Shown here piece after piece: positions 25,736 to 34,245 of a DNA stretch of 64,000 nt. The DNA comes from Oribacterium sp. C9 (GTDB taxonomy: Bacteria; Bacillota; Clostridia; Lachnospirales; Lachnospiraceae), in the NCBI RefSeq assembly GCF_002007235.1, contig NZ_MUHW01000003.1, positions 62,001-126,000 on the forward strand. The letters run 5' to 3'. Positions within the stretch are counted from its first letter, which is position 1. Each line of letters begins with the position of its first letter. The position numbers were made by a program, and so were the translations under genes. A model generated the notes under the pieces. It saw nothing but the letters and a program-made list of their open reading frames with translations, searched no databases and was not told where the DNA came from.

Positions 25736-26887
25736 TTAGTAAGCTGCGTCAACTACTGCCTGATCAACAACTACGAGTGGCTCTGTAACTTCCTTGCCTG
25801 AGTTGTTTGTATAAGTGATATCCTTAAGCTTATCTTCAGCTACATACCAAGGCTCTGCCATGAATGTCTTCTGGTCAACAGTCTCGCCTGCTTCAAGCTT
25901 CTTGATGATGTTGAGACAGTCAGGTCCCTGAAGAGGATTGCACTGGAAGTCTGCATTGATCTCACCTGCAAGAACCTTCTGAAGTCCTGCTGTACAAGCA
26001 TCAAATGAAATAACGATTACATCGCCGTCTACACCATAGGAAACACCTGCTGCCTTCATAGCATCGATAGCACCAAATGCCTCGTTATCGTTCTGGCATA
26101 CAACAACGTTGAACTTTCCTTCATATGACTTTAAGTAAGACTCCATAACCTTCTGGCCGCCTTCCTGTGTGAAGTCACCGGTCTGCTCATCGATCTTGTT
26201 CCACTTCTCTGATTCAACGTACTTATCGAAACCGTTTGAACGTCCGATCTGTGCCGAAGAACCTGTTGTACCGGAAATTACAAGTGCGTTAACCTCTGAA
26301 ATTCCCTTATCAGCAACATAAGCCTTGAGCCATGCACCTGCTGCAAGTCCCTCATTTGTGAACTCTGAACCTACCCATGAAACATACTTGTCTGAATCAT
26401 CGATAGTACGGTCAATTACGATAACAGGAATACCTGCATCATCGGCCTCTGTAAGAACTGTATCCCAACCTGTAGATACGATAGGATCGATTACGATGTA
26501 ATCAACACCCTGCTGGATGAAGTTACGAACAGCCTCGAGCTGTGCTGCAGAATCGTTATCACAATCTACGAACTGAAGGTCGATTCCGTTCTCCTTGCTG
26601 AGTGCAGCCTGAACTGAATTTGTTGAAGCTGTACGCCAGTCAGACTCGTGACCAACCTGTGCAAAACCAACTGTGATAGTATCACCGCTAGCTGCAGCTT
26701 CCTTGGCAGCCTCTGTAACCTCTGCAACTGTTGTCTCAGCAGGAGCTGCTGTTGTAGCTGCCTGAGTCTCTGCAGCCTTTGTTTCAGCAGGAGCTGCTGT
26801 TGTAGCCTGTGTGTTTGATGATCCACAAGCTGCAAGCATTGATGTTGCCATAGCGGCTGTTAACAGAACTGATAATGTTTTTCTCAT
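25736..26887 (-). CDS. Sugar-binding lipoprotein of the ABC transporter, YtfQ-like
   Basis: A 383-residue periplasmic-binding-protein-1 lipoprotein. It has a signal peptide with lipobox LAAC (Cys21), then an Ala/Thr/Glu-rich linker (about 25-70), then a sugar-binding core. The core contains GFAQVGHESDWRTASTNSV, GWDTVLTEADDAGIPVIVID, SSAQIGRSNGFDKY and VVVCQNDNEAFGAIDAM, the signature set of the YtfQ (galactofuranose-binding) family. Because the operon continues into araA-araD-araB, L-arabinose, perhaps as its furanose, is a good guess for the ligand. GGAGGG stands before the ATG. A very similar protein is encoded at 30152-31246. Confidence 0.92.
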   Translation of the reverse strand: MRKTLSVLLTAAMATSMLAACGSSNTQATTAAPAETKAAETQAATTAAPAETTVAEVTEAAKEAAASGDTITVGFAQVGHESDWRTASTNSVQAALSKENGIDLQFVDCDNDSAAQLEAVRNFIQQGVDYIVIDPIVSTGWDTVLTEADDAGIPVIVIDRTIDDSDKYVSWVGSEFTNEGLAAGAWLKAYVADKGISEVNALVISGTTGSSAQIGRSNGFDKYVESEKWNKIDEQTGDFTQEGGQKVMESYLKSYEGKFNVVVCQNDNEAFGAIDAMKAAGVSYGVDGDVIVISFDACTAGLQKVLAGEINADFQCNPLQGPDCLNIIKKLEAGETVDQKTFMAEPWYVAEDKLKDITYTNNSGKEVTEPLVVVDQAVVDAAY

Positions 26888-26945
26888 AAATCCCTCCTAA
26901 AAAGATATTCGTTCTTCGGAACTTTTTGTTCCTCTTTCTGTAACT

Positions 26946-26974
26946 ATTATCCTATTATTAGTGGTTTTACTCAA
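26946..26974 (-). promoter_or_regulatory. Promoter of the arabinose transport/catabolic operon
   Basis: TTGAGT (26974-26969) and GATAAT (26951-26946), with a 17-bp spacer, lie about 60 nt before the binding-protein ATG. Confidence 0.55.
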
Positions 26975-27014
26975 TACAACAGATACATCATGCACAATAA
27001 TCATCGTTTTAACA

Positions 27015-27057
27015 GTACAAATAATCGCCTTATGTGTATAATAAGAGTACAAATTAT
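27015..27057. promoter_or_regulatory. araR operator: Two candidate AraR sites, GTACAAATAAT and GTACAAATTAT
   Basis: GTACAAATAAT (27015-27025) and GTACAAATTAT (27047-27057) are direct repeats 32 bp apart, about three helical turns. They resemble half of the Bacillus AraR operator (ATTTGTAC-GTACAAAT). The second ends one base before the predicted araR -35 box, and both lie upstream of the transporter promoter. Binding by AraR is inference. Confidence 0.55.
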
Positions 27058-27058
27058 T

Positions 27059-27087
27059 TTGACCTGATACTAAAAAGGTAAAATATT
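27059..27087 (+). promoter_or_regulatory. Possible araR promoter
   Basis: TTGACC (27059-27064) is followed 17 bp later by AATATT. The -10 is weak, and the leader to the ATG would be about 175 nt. Between 27090 and 27250 I see only AT-rich sequence. Confidence 0.35.
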
Positions 27088-27267
27088 TAGATAATTTCAT
27101 AGGAATGGGTGAAATTTTTCGTTTTGTATCTTTGATTTTGTAGATTTAACATGCGCAAGATGCATAAATTACATGTTCAATTTACTTTTTTTAAGCAGAT
27201 TTCTTTCTTCGCTTAAAAATAACTGCTGAAATTTTTCACTTTTTTAATTTTATTAAGGGGGATCTTC

Positions 27268-28380
27268 ATGATTCAGGAAAATACTCATACCCATAGGATC
27301 CTATCTGTTCCCGGTATCCGTAAATCCGAACAATTAAAAAAACATCTGCTCATGGAGATAGAACAGATGCTTAAAGAAAAAAAACATACACTTGATACTG
27401 AACAAAAACTGATGATGCGTTACGGGGTCAGTCGTCAGACGGTGCGTAAAGTTATAAAAGAACTTATCTCAGAAGGTTATCTCAGCTCACGTCAGGGTAG
27501 TGGAACTTATCTCACCGGGAAATCACCCAATGATAGGGAAAATGTGGTGGAGATTTTGTTAGCTACTCCTGACGACTACATTTTCCCTGAGCTTATCGCC
27601 GCTCTCCGCCAAAAGCTGGGCGGACTTGGATTCCGTGTATCACTCACTGAGAATATGGCTGACTTCTATTCTGAACGAAAAATACTTGAAAGCTTTCTCG
27701 ATAATCCTCCCCGGGCGATCATCTCAGAATGTTTCTCATCACTTCAGAATCCTAATCTTGATCTATATACGAAGCTTCAGCGCAGCGGAACTACTCTCCT
27801 GTTCTTATATGGTCTGTATCCGAATTTTCCTGCATGGTCAGTAGTAAAGGATGATAACTATCATGGCGCTTATGAGCTTGTACAGAAGCTGAGCAGTCGC
27901 GGGCATCGCTCCTTTGCAGGTATTTTTCTTTCCGATACTGTTCAGGGCCTTGAACGTTATCAGGGGTACATAGATGCTCTAAGGGATATGGATATGGATT
28001 TTTCCAGATCTCATATACTTATGCTTAACAAACAGGATCTAAAGGATCTGCTGGACCCGGCACTTCAGCTTAAGCTACAGAACTTCACCCGGGATGTTCT
28101 TTATGAAGCCACTGCCCTCGTCTGCTTTAACGATGAGATAGCATACAGACTTCTTCCTATCCTTACTAGGCTTCATATCAATGTTCCTGAGGACCTGAGC
28201 ATAGTCAGCTTCGATGACAGTTATCTTAGTCTGATAGAGCAGATACATATAACCTCGTTGGCCCATGAAAAACACAGCTTTTCCGATGCTGTAACCGCAT
28301 CTCTTACCCGTCTTCTCTCTGATCCGTCATCAGACACCATAATCGTGCCCTGGATACTGACGGAAGGGACAAGTGTTTGA
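27268..28380 (+). CDS. araR: AraR-type arabinose repressor (GntR DNA-binding, LacI effector domain)
   Basis: A 370-residue chimeric regulator. A GntR winged helix spans about residues 18-88, with DTEQKLMMRYGVSRQTVRKVIKEL and the wing SSRQGSGTYL. It is followed by a periplasmic-binding-protein-like effector domain (about 95-370) with VSFDDSYLSLIEQIHITS near the end. This architecture is diagnostic of AraR, which represses arabinose genes until L-arabinose binds. It is divergent from the transporter-araADB operon, with candidate half-sites between. AAGGGGG precedes the ATG. Confidence 0.88.
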   Translation: MIQENTHTHRILSVPGIRKSEQLKKHLLMEIEQMLKEKKHTLDTEQKLMMRYGVSRQTVRKVIKELISEGYLSSRQGSGTYLTGKSPNDRENVVEILLATPDDYIFPELIAALRQKLGGLGFRVSLTENMADFYSERKILESFLDNPPRAIISECFSSLQNPNLDLYTKLQRSGTTLLFLYGLYPNFPAWSVVKDDNYHGAYELVQKLSSRGHRSFAGIFLSDTVQGLERYQGYIDALRDMDMDFSRSHILMLNKQDLKDLLDPALQLKLQNFTRDVLYEATALVCFNDEIAYRLLPILTRLHINVPEDLSIVSFDDSYLSLIEQIHITSLAHEKHSFSDAVTASLTRLLSDPSSDTIIVPWILTEGTSV

Positions 28381-28423
28381 TCAGAAGTTTCCTTCGGGGT
28401 ATCGAAAAAGGCATCCTTCTCGA

Positions 28424-30025
28424 TTATACAGAATTCTGTGTCCGGTACTCCTTTGGAGACATTCCCTGGGTCTTTCTGAATACAAAGCTGAAATAATGTG
28501 CGTCCTTGTATCCTATTGCCTGTGCAACCTCTGCAGTATGAAGCTTTTGTGTGCTCAGAAGCTCCTTTGCCTTATTCATGCGAAGCTCTGTAAGATACTC
28601 CGTGAATGTCTTTCCCATTTCCTGTGAGAACATGGAGCTGAAATATGTGCTGGAGATCCCCGCCACCGTTGCTACTGAATTCAATGAGATATCTTCTTCC
28701 ATATAGTGCTTCTGGATGTAGGGCAATGCTTCCTGCACTACTGTGTGACCTTTATTTTCAGATTCCTGATCCCTGAGGGAAAAGGCAAGTCTGAGCATGC
28801 TTATGACATAATCCGGAATCTTATCACTGTCTCCTTCCAGATCATGAATGTCAAAAGGAAGTTTCTCAAGGAATTCCTTCTGATCCATGCCGTAGTTCTC
28901 TACGAAACGTATGACTGTAAATCTGATGTTCAGGATTAGATAGCTTCTGAATATCTTAGATTTAAGTACATCCTTTAAGCTCTCCAGATATCCATTTACG
29001 AATTCCGTGACATCACTAACGTCACCATCCCTTAAGAAGCCGGTAATGATGGATGGATCCACGTTCTCAGCATTGACACCATCTATACTTCGTTTTTCAT
29101 CTGAGATCGTAAGGCTCGCATCTTCAGGACGTAATATATTTTTTTCCGGTCTCCAGAAACGTTCAGCAAAACGGTGATTTGTCTTTTCGAAGCATTCCGT
29201 AAGCTGACTGAAACGGGCCACAGGCTCACCGGCAGCTACATACCAATGCATAGGACATCTGGGATCGGATGCGATTCTTTCAATTTCAGCTATTCCCCGA
29301 ACTGTGAAATCCCTTACCACATCCTTTTCTCCACGCACTATAACACAGTAGGAGCTGAGACTCCATTTGGACAGAATATACTCCGGGAATCTCAGGAAAA
29401 AAGCGAGGATATCATTCTGTCTCAGCCTGAACTCTTCACTTTCATCCCTTTTCTTATCATTCATACTGAAGAGCAGAATGTTGTAACAGGCCGCATTGAC
29501 ATTGAACTGAAGTCTCTGAGCCTCCTCATACATCTTTTCAACCGTAAGCCTTCTTCCAAACAGAGCTTCCAGAAAGCTTCTTCTCTGGTACTGCTCATAT
29601 TCTCTGGATTCCAGGCGGAATTTCTCCTGGTAGCTTTTCTGCTCTCTTTCATGGTCGATCTTGTGCCTGACCTCATCCAGCGCCTTCTTTATGGTCTTAC
29701 GGGTGATGGGTTTACTGAGATACTGGTCAACACCTTCCTGAATCGCACGTCTCGCATATTCAAAATCATCAAAGCCGCTCATGATGATCATCTTCATCTT
29801 CGGAAATTCCTGACCGACTATATGACAAAGAGTCAGTCCATCCATAAACGGCATACGTATATCTGTGATCAGCACATCAGGTTCAGTCTTTCTGATCATA
29901 GGCAGTGCCATCTCTCCGTCGGAGGCTTCTCCTGCAAACTGGAACCCGTATTCCTCCCATGGGATATTATCGCGTAATCCCTCACGCACAGTCACTTCAT
30001 CCTCAACCAAGAAAACTTTCAGCAT
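28424..30025 (-). CDS. YesN-type response regulator with AraC DNA-binding domain
   Basis: A 533-residue regulator. The receiver domain (1-120) has phospho-acceptor Asp55 in VLITDIRMPFMDG. A long middle region of the type common in YesN proteins follows. The C-terminal AraC domain (about 430-533) includes SLNSVATVAGISSTYFSSMF and the second helix-turn-helix AIGYKDAHYFSFVFRKTQGMSPKEYR. It is the partner of the YesM/LytS-like kinase at 31243 and the last gene of kinase - binding protein - regulator. GGAGG is 12 bases before the ATG. The target is probably the arabinose operon; its binding site was not identified. Confidence 0.9.
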   Translation of the reverse strand: MLKVFLVEDEVTVREGLRDNIPWEEYGFQFAGEASDGEMALPMIRKTEPDVLITDIRMPFMDGLTLCHIVGQEFPKMKMIIMSGFDDFEYARRAIQEGVDQYLSKPITRKTIKKALDEVRHKIDHEREQKSYQEKFRLESREYEQYQRRSFLEALFGRRLTVEKMYEEAQRLQFNVNAACYNILLFSMNDKKRDESEEFRLRQNDILAFFLRFPEYILSKWSLSSYCVIVRGEKDVVRDFTVRGIAEIERIASDPRCPMHWYVAAGEPVARFSQLTECFEKTNHRFAERFWRPEKNILRPEDASLTISDEKRSIDGVNAENVDPSIITGFLRDGDVSDVTEFVNGYLESLKDVLKSKIFRSYLILNIRFTVIRFVENYGMDQKEFLEKLPFDIHDLEGDSDKIPDYVISMLRLAFSLRDQESENKGHTVVQEALPYIQKHYMEEDISLNSVATVAGISSTYFSSMFSQEMGKTFTEYLTELRMNKAKELLSTQKLHTAEVAQAIGYKDAHYFSFVFRKTQGMSPKEYRTQNSV

Positions 30026-30151
30026 ACCCTATAACTACCTCCGCCACTATCATTATGTCACAAATACAGTAATTACTTATTTATATCCTTCATCAAAAAC
30101 TGAGCTCTGATGAAAATGCATTAAACCATTTTTTTCACTGATCGTACTCTT

Positions 30152-31246
30152 TCAATATGAACGGTCATCCACAAATCTGGAAGCATTGTCCCTTGTGAAC
30201 ACTTCCTCATTCATAAAATAGGCTTTTGCCACCTGATTACCCTGTTCCATCTCATGTATAACTTCGGAAAGCTGGGGACCGCTCGCAGGATTACACTCCA
30301 CATCCACATCTATGATTCCCTGCATCACCATTTCAAGTCCCTGACGGCTTGCATCAAACGAAATGATGATGGGCTTCTCATCACTGTAAAGATCTATGCC
30401 GGCATCCTGCATAGCCTGTACCGCTCCTATGGCCATATCATCGTTCTGACATACCACAACATCGATATCATCATATTTCTCCAGAAATCCTGACATGATC
30501 TCCTGTCCCTTAGCTGTAGTGAAATCACCATCATCTCTATCAAGGAGAACCCAATTCTGATGCTTGTCACAAACGGTGTCAAAACCGATGCTTCTTCCTA
30601 TCTGACTGGAGGATCCTCGCGTACCCAGAAGCTCGATGATATTTATCTTGTCATGACTTTTTCCGAGTTCCTCCAGCTTCTTTGAAAGCCATATGCCGGC
30701 ATTTTCTCCCTCCTGCCTCATGTTCTCTCCTATCCATGTGGTATAAAGAGATGAATCTGCGGATACCTGACGATCAACGATAATGACAGGGATATCCGCA
30801 TCCTTCGCTTCTCTGAGAACTGTGTCCCATCCGTCCTCGGTTACCGGACAAAAGGCAATGTAATCAACCTGCTGGGAAATGAATCCGCGGATAGCCTTGA
30901 TCTGATTTTCCTGAGTCTGCCGTGCATTGTTAAACTGAAGGAAAAAACCGTTATCTACTGTCAGAGCATCTTTTATGCTAATGCTGTTGGCACGGCGCCA
31001 TTTGGATTCAGATCCAAGCTGTGAAAAGCCGACCCTGATCAGATTTTCAGCGGGTTCCGGTTCAAGGATCTGCATATTACTGCTGGTTTCTTCCACATTA
31101 AAGGGAGAACATGAAATGCAGGATGCAGTCAGTAGAGTAAAAGCCGTTCCAAGTGCTATTGCTTTTTTTACTGCATTTCTTTTACATGCATTCCATCCTT
31201 TATTATCCGGGAACAACTTTATATTTCCTTTATTCAATCCTGTCAT
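30152..31246 (-). CDS. Sugar-binding lipoprotein of a three-component sensor, paralogue of the YtfQ-like protein
   Basis: A 364-residue lipoprotein with lipobox LTASC after a hydrophobic segment, and a YtfQ-like binding core. GFSQLGSESKWRRANSISI, DTVLREAKDADIPVIIVD, SSSQIGRSIGFD, GDFT, VVVCQNDDMAIGAVQAM and ISFDAS all line up with the transporter's binding protein at 25736. It has no permease or ATPase of its own. Instead its ATG overlaps the kinase stop by four bases. It therefore likely presents the sugar to the kinase, as XylFII does for LytS in clostridia. It lacks the long Ala/Thr-rich linker of the transport version. The ligand is inferred to be the same sugar. Confidence 0.85.
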   Translation of the reverse strand: MTGLNKGNIKLFPDNKGWNACKRNAVKKAIALGTAFTLLTASCISCSPFNVEETSSNMQILEPEPAENLIRVGFSQLGSESKWRRANSISIKDALTVDNGFFLQFNNARQTQENQIKAIRGFISQQVDYIAFCPVTEDGWDTVLREAKDADIPVIIVDRQVSADSSLYTTWIGENMRQEGENAGIWLSKKLEELGKSHDKINIIELLGTRGSSSQIGRSIGFDTVCDKHQNWVLLDRDDGDFTTAKGQEIMSGFLEKYDDIDVVVCQNDDMAIGAVQAMQDAGIDLYSDEKPIIISFDASRQGLEMVMQGIIDVDVECNPASGPQLSEVIHEMEQGNQVAKAYFMNEEVFTRDNASRFVDDRSY

Positions 31247-32733
31247 GACGATTCTCCATTTTCTTCAGTAGTTCCATCATTTATTCGCTCCTTAGGAATA
31301 CGTACTGTTACCATGGTTCCGCCTCCCGATGAAGAATCAAGTGTAAGACCGTATTCAGGTCCAAAGTTCATACGTATGCGTTCATTAACATTGGCCATAC
31401 CAAAGCCGGAATCTGTATCCTTGCAGGGCTTTGTAATGGCGATCCTGAGCTTCTCAAGAGTGGCTTCATCCATACCTATTCCGTCATCCGTCACCTTGAA
31501 AAGGATATCTTCATTACGAAGCTGCCCTGTGATACGGATCATACCAAGCTCACGCTTGTTTTTTATGCCGTGATACAATGCATTCTCTACCAGTGGCTGT
31601 AAAGTCATCTTCAGTATCCTATACTCATAGAGCTTAGGATCCATGCTGATCTCATATTCCAGGATATCGTGGTATCTGAACTTTTGAATTTCGAGATAAC
31701 TTCTGATGTGCTGTTCCTCTTCCTGGATACTGATGTACTCATGACCGTGGCTCAGAACCAGACGGAAGAAATTACTGAGCGATACCAGCATATCCTCTGC
31801 TTCATCCAGCTTACGTCCTTCTATGAGCCAGATAATGGTATCCATAGTGTTGTAAAGAAAATGCGGATTGATCTGTTCCTGTAAAAGCCGAAGCTCAGCG
31901 TGACGCATCTTTTTTTCATCATCACGTATCTTCTGCATCATTTTTTCGAGACTTTCTGCCATCTCATTGATACGCTCTCCCAACGCGGAAATTTCGTCTT
32001 TGGAAGTACAGTCAGCCCTTGCCTGAAAATTACCAAGGGATATTTCCTTTGCCACATGACCGAGATTTTCCACCGGAACGGTGATACTTCTGGATATATG
32101 AATAACGATCATCAGGAGGATGCCAACGATAAAACTCAAAAGCAGTGCTACAAATACTACGAAATAACGCACGCGCATCTGGAGCTCTGTCTTCATTCGC
32201 TCCATTATCCTGGTCTGATAGTAAAGATAATACTGGATATCATCCTGAATCAATTCAGTAAGGATGTAGACATTGTCATTTAACATATGAATGTTCGCAT
32301 CATAATGACTTCCATCCGAAAGGTTCCTCTGAATGTCACCTATACGAAGCTCCAGGGTGTTGACATTTCTGAGCAGATTATTTAACCAGTTACGACTTTC
32401 GAGATCCTGTGTATTTGCCTCCAATTCGGAAAAGCTTTTACGGATATCATGAAGAGCATCATATGGATCCACAAGTTCCGGATCAGAAGATATCTCGTCA
32501 AATGAGACTCCACTGACTACGATCTTATAGAGATTCTCATCCACAGACTCTTTAAATTTCAGATTGTACTGGTTGGCAACCGCCATGTTGCTGACTATGG
32601 CATCATAGGCATAGCTGTAACTCTGAAGCGCACCTATCAGATATGCGGCTACAATTATCAACGGAATCATCGAGACAGCTCCCAAAAGAGCCAGCCTCTT
32701 TCGTAGTGACATATTACCCAAGACTTCATCCAT
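31243..32733 (-). CDS. YesM/LytS-type sensor histidine kinase
   Basis: A membrane histidine kinase of about 496 residues. It has a first helix (RLALLGAVSMIPLIIVAAYL), an extracellular helical region of about 150 residues, a second helix (FVVFVALLLSFIVGILLMIV), a HAMP linker (SRSITVPVENLGH, DEISALGERINEM), and a His_kinase domain with phospho-acceptor His near residue 291 in QINPHFLYNT. The ATPase follows with LQPLVENALYHGI, DDGIGM and GFGMANVNERI. The frame is open from a TTG at 32805 with no ribosome site. The ATG at 32733 abuts AAAGG, and one at 32712 is also possible, so the start is uncertain. It forms an operon with the binding protein and regulator. Confidence 0.87.
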   Translation of the reverse strand: MDEVLGNMSLRKRLALLGAVSMIPLIIVAAYLIGALQSYSYAYDAIVSNMAVANQYNLKFKESVDENLYKIVVSGVSFDEISSDPELVDPYDALHDIRKSFSELEANTQDLESRNWLNNLLRNVNTLELRIGDIQRNLSDGSHYDANIHMLNDNVYILTELIQDDIQYYLYYQTRIMERMKTELQMRVRYFVVFVALLLSFIVGILLMIVIHISRSITVPVENLGHVAKEISLGNFQARADCTSKDEISALGERINEMAESLEKMMQKIRDDEKKMRHAELRLLQEQINPHFLYNTMDTIIWLIEGRKLDEAEDMLVSLSNFFRLVLSHGHEYISIQEEEQHIRSYLEIQKFRYHDILEYEISMDPKLYEYRILKMTLQPLVENALYHGIKNKRELGMIRITGQLRNEDILFKVTDDGIGMDEATLEKLRIAITKPCKDTDSGFGMANVNERIRMNFGPEYGLTLDSSSGGGTMVTVRIPKERINDGTTEENGESS

Positions 32734-32833
32734 CCTTTGTGCAAAATGTACATATTTTTGCAAAGATGCATTAATTTTATCATAAATGATGAAAAATTTA
32801 CACAATGAAATAAGGTCTGAATAATGTGGGTCT

Positions 32834-32856
32834 ATTCATATAATATTTATATGAAT
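32834..32856. promoter_or_regulatory. Palindrome upstream of the sensor kinase operon
   Basis: ATTCATATAA and TTATATGAAT (10-bp arms, 3-nt centre) lie about 100 bp before the kinase start, next to a TATAAT-like sequence on the same strand. It may be an operator or simply an AT-rich hairpin. Confidence 0.35.
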
Positions 32857-32871
32857 AAAAACATATTATAA

Positions 32872-32906
32872 TAAGCGTCTCACCCTGAATTCAGATGAGA
32901 CGCTTA
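32872..32906 (-). terminator. Terminator-like hairpin after the VOC gene
   Basis: TAAGCGTCTCA pairs with TGAGACGCTTA around a 13-nt loop. On the minus strand a T/A-rich, not pure-T, run follows. It lies 20 nt past the VOC stop codon. Confidence 0.6.
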
Positions 32907-32926
32907 CATATAATTCATTTATATAA

Positions 32927-33292
32927 TTAATCGTGATTCTTTTTATGTTCAACTAATCCGATGACAAAACCTGATGGTGAAATCATTCCCATTGATTTTG
33001 CAGATTTTTTATCGAGAACTCTTGGACCATCCTTGAAACCATGTGCAAGTAATATTTCATGGGCTTCATCGAAGTTGTCAACGTTCATGCGTATAACCAT
33101 CTTATCTTTTTCTGCCTCGTCCATTTGCACACAATCAACGTAGAATCCGTCAGGATGCTTTAATCTAAAACTTTCCCTGTCTTCCACTTCCACATTGTGA
33201 TGATGCTTTTCAAAGCCGAGTTCTTCAAAAATCTTAACGACATCATCTGATTTTGAAGAGATGATAATAGGGTTAAATGTTGTGATTTTCAT
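32927..33292 (-). CDS. VOC-superfamily (glyoxalase/bleomycin-resistance fold) protein
   Basis: A 121-residue single VOC unit pair: an N-terminal strand KITTFNPIIISS, RLKHPDGFYVDCVQM, then MVIRMNVDNFDEAHEILLAHGF and GMISPSGFVIGLVEHKK, the usual beta-alpha-beta repeats. Some members bind metals and act on glyoxal adducts or drugs; here a HHH run (residues about 30-32) is notable but a metal site cannot be assigned. AAGGAAGG precedes the ATG. It probably forms its own unit, because a terminator separates it from the flavin reductase upstream. Confidence 0.8.
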   Translation of the reverse strand: MKITTFNPIIISSKSDDVVKIFEELGFEKHHHNVEVEDRESFRLKHPDGFYVDCVQMDEAEKDKMVIRMNVDNFDEAHEILLAHGFKDGPRVLDKKSAKSMGMISPSGFVIGLVEHKKNHD

Positions 33293-33608
33293 AGTGTTTA
33301 CCTTCCTTTCCTTAAACCATCATTTACAAAATAAAGTTCATTAATGCGTGATTTTTGTAATTTTCACAGTTTTCCCTAAAACAGTTTCACTGAATACAAT
33401 CGACATATTTACCATGAGGTATAAATCAATATCGTATAATTAAAATGTGTTATGTGGTATATATTCTCGTCAAAAGGATTTAAGCATATCATAATAGTAG
33501 GGATTTCTGATTTTAACCCTTAGCTGCTTTCATACCACACTGCCTGCGCCTATGAGATTAAAAATGGCTTCACACCAAAGAAAAAGCTCGCTCGACAACC
33601 TTATCGCG
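33293..33608. other. Intergenic stretch before the VOC gene
   Basis: About 315 nt with no gene recognised. It presumably holds the VOC promoter. An imperfect palindrome, ATTTACC-ATGA-GGTATAAAT, lies near 33407-33425. The rest appears AT-rich and unstructured. Confidence 0.4.
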
Positions 33609-33641
33609 AAAAAAAACACCTGTCACTAAAAATGGCAGGTG
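33609..33641 (-). terminator. Terminator of the merR-DUF3737-flavin reductase operon
   Basis: On the minus strand CACCTGCCA pairs with TGACAGGTG (one mismatch) followed by eight T. Confidence 0.85.
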
Positions 33642-33654
33642 CAGATTATGATCT

Positions 33655-34206
33655 TTATTTAAGAGTCATTCCATCCTTGAAAGCATTTCCAACTTTCTCG
33701 CCAACGCTAAAATATGCATTCCCAAATGGATCAAAACTGATAGGCTTTACTTTTGTTATATCCACAGTTCCGTCTGTTACAACACTCTCATCGGCTGAGA
33801 CATTAACGATTTCTCCAATAAGGATACCATTTTCAAAATTTTTTACCTTACATTCCATGGCAAGAGGGAGCTCATCAATTAGAGGTGCATCTACAAACTC
33901 GCTCTTAGTAGCATGGAAGCCCGCCTTTGCAAACTTGTCAGGAACCTTTCTTCCGGATTCTACACCTACATAATCACAAGGTACGACCTGTGCTTCTGTA
34001 GCCATGCTGACTGTGAATGCTTTCTTTACCTTCAAGTTATCCGTAGTCTTATGATCTGAAAGACTGATAGTAATCTCCTTAAAGTCAGTTGTGATGCCCC
34101 ATGCTGCATTCATGGCATTCGGAACACCATTTTCATCATATGTTCCGATAATAAGTACCGGCTGTGGGTACATAAGTGGTTTTGCTCCAAAATTAACTCT
34201 GCTCAT
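33655..34206 (-). CDS. Flavin reductase-like FMN-binding split-barrel protein
   Basis: A 183-residue protein of the flavin-reductase domain family. It has PQPVLIIGTYDENGVPNAMNAAWG, the FMN-phosphate-binding region ITISLSDHKTTDNL, FTVSMAT, and DYVGVESGRKVPDK. Members bind FMN and reduce it or serve as small electron carriers. It is the third gene of a minus-strand operon after a MerR regulator and a DUF3737 protein. GGAGG precedes the ATG by eight bases. A redox-stress role is plausible but not shown by the sequence. Confidence 0.85.
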   Translation of the reverse strand: MSRVNFGAKPLMYPQPVLIIGTYDENGVPNAMNAAWGITTDFKEITISLSDHKTTDNLKVKKAFTVSMATEAQVVPCDYVGVESGRKVPDKFAKAGFHATKSEFVDAPLIDELPLAMECKVKNFENGILIGEIVNVSADESVVTDGTVDITKVKPISFDPFGNAYFSVGEKVGNAFKDGMTLK

Positions 34207-34245
34207 TTAAATGTCCTCCTACTACTTAGTTTGTCGTTTTATTTC

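Noticed and set aside
29174-29977. 267-codon frame antisense to the YesN-type regulator
   Set aside because: Lies wholly inside the well-supported response-regulator gene and shows no domain.
33407-33425. Imperfect ATTTACC...GGTATAAAT palindrome upstream of the VOC gene
   Set aside because: Arms are imperfect and AT-rich; not clearly above chance, so listed only within the intergenic entry.
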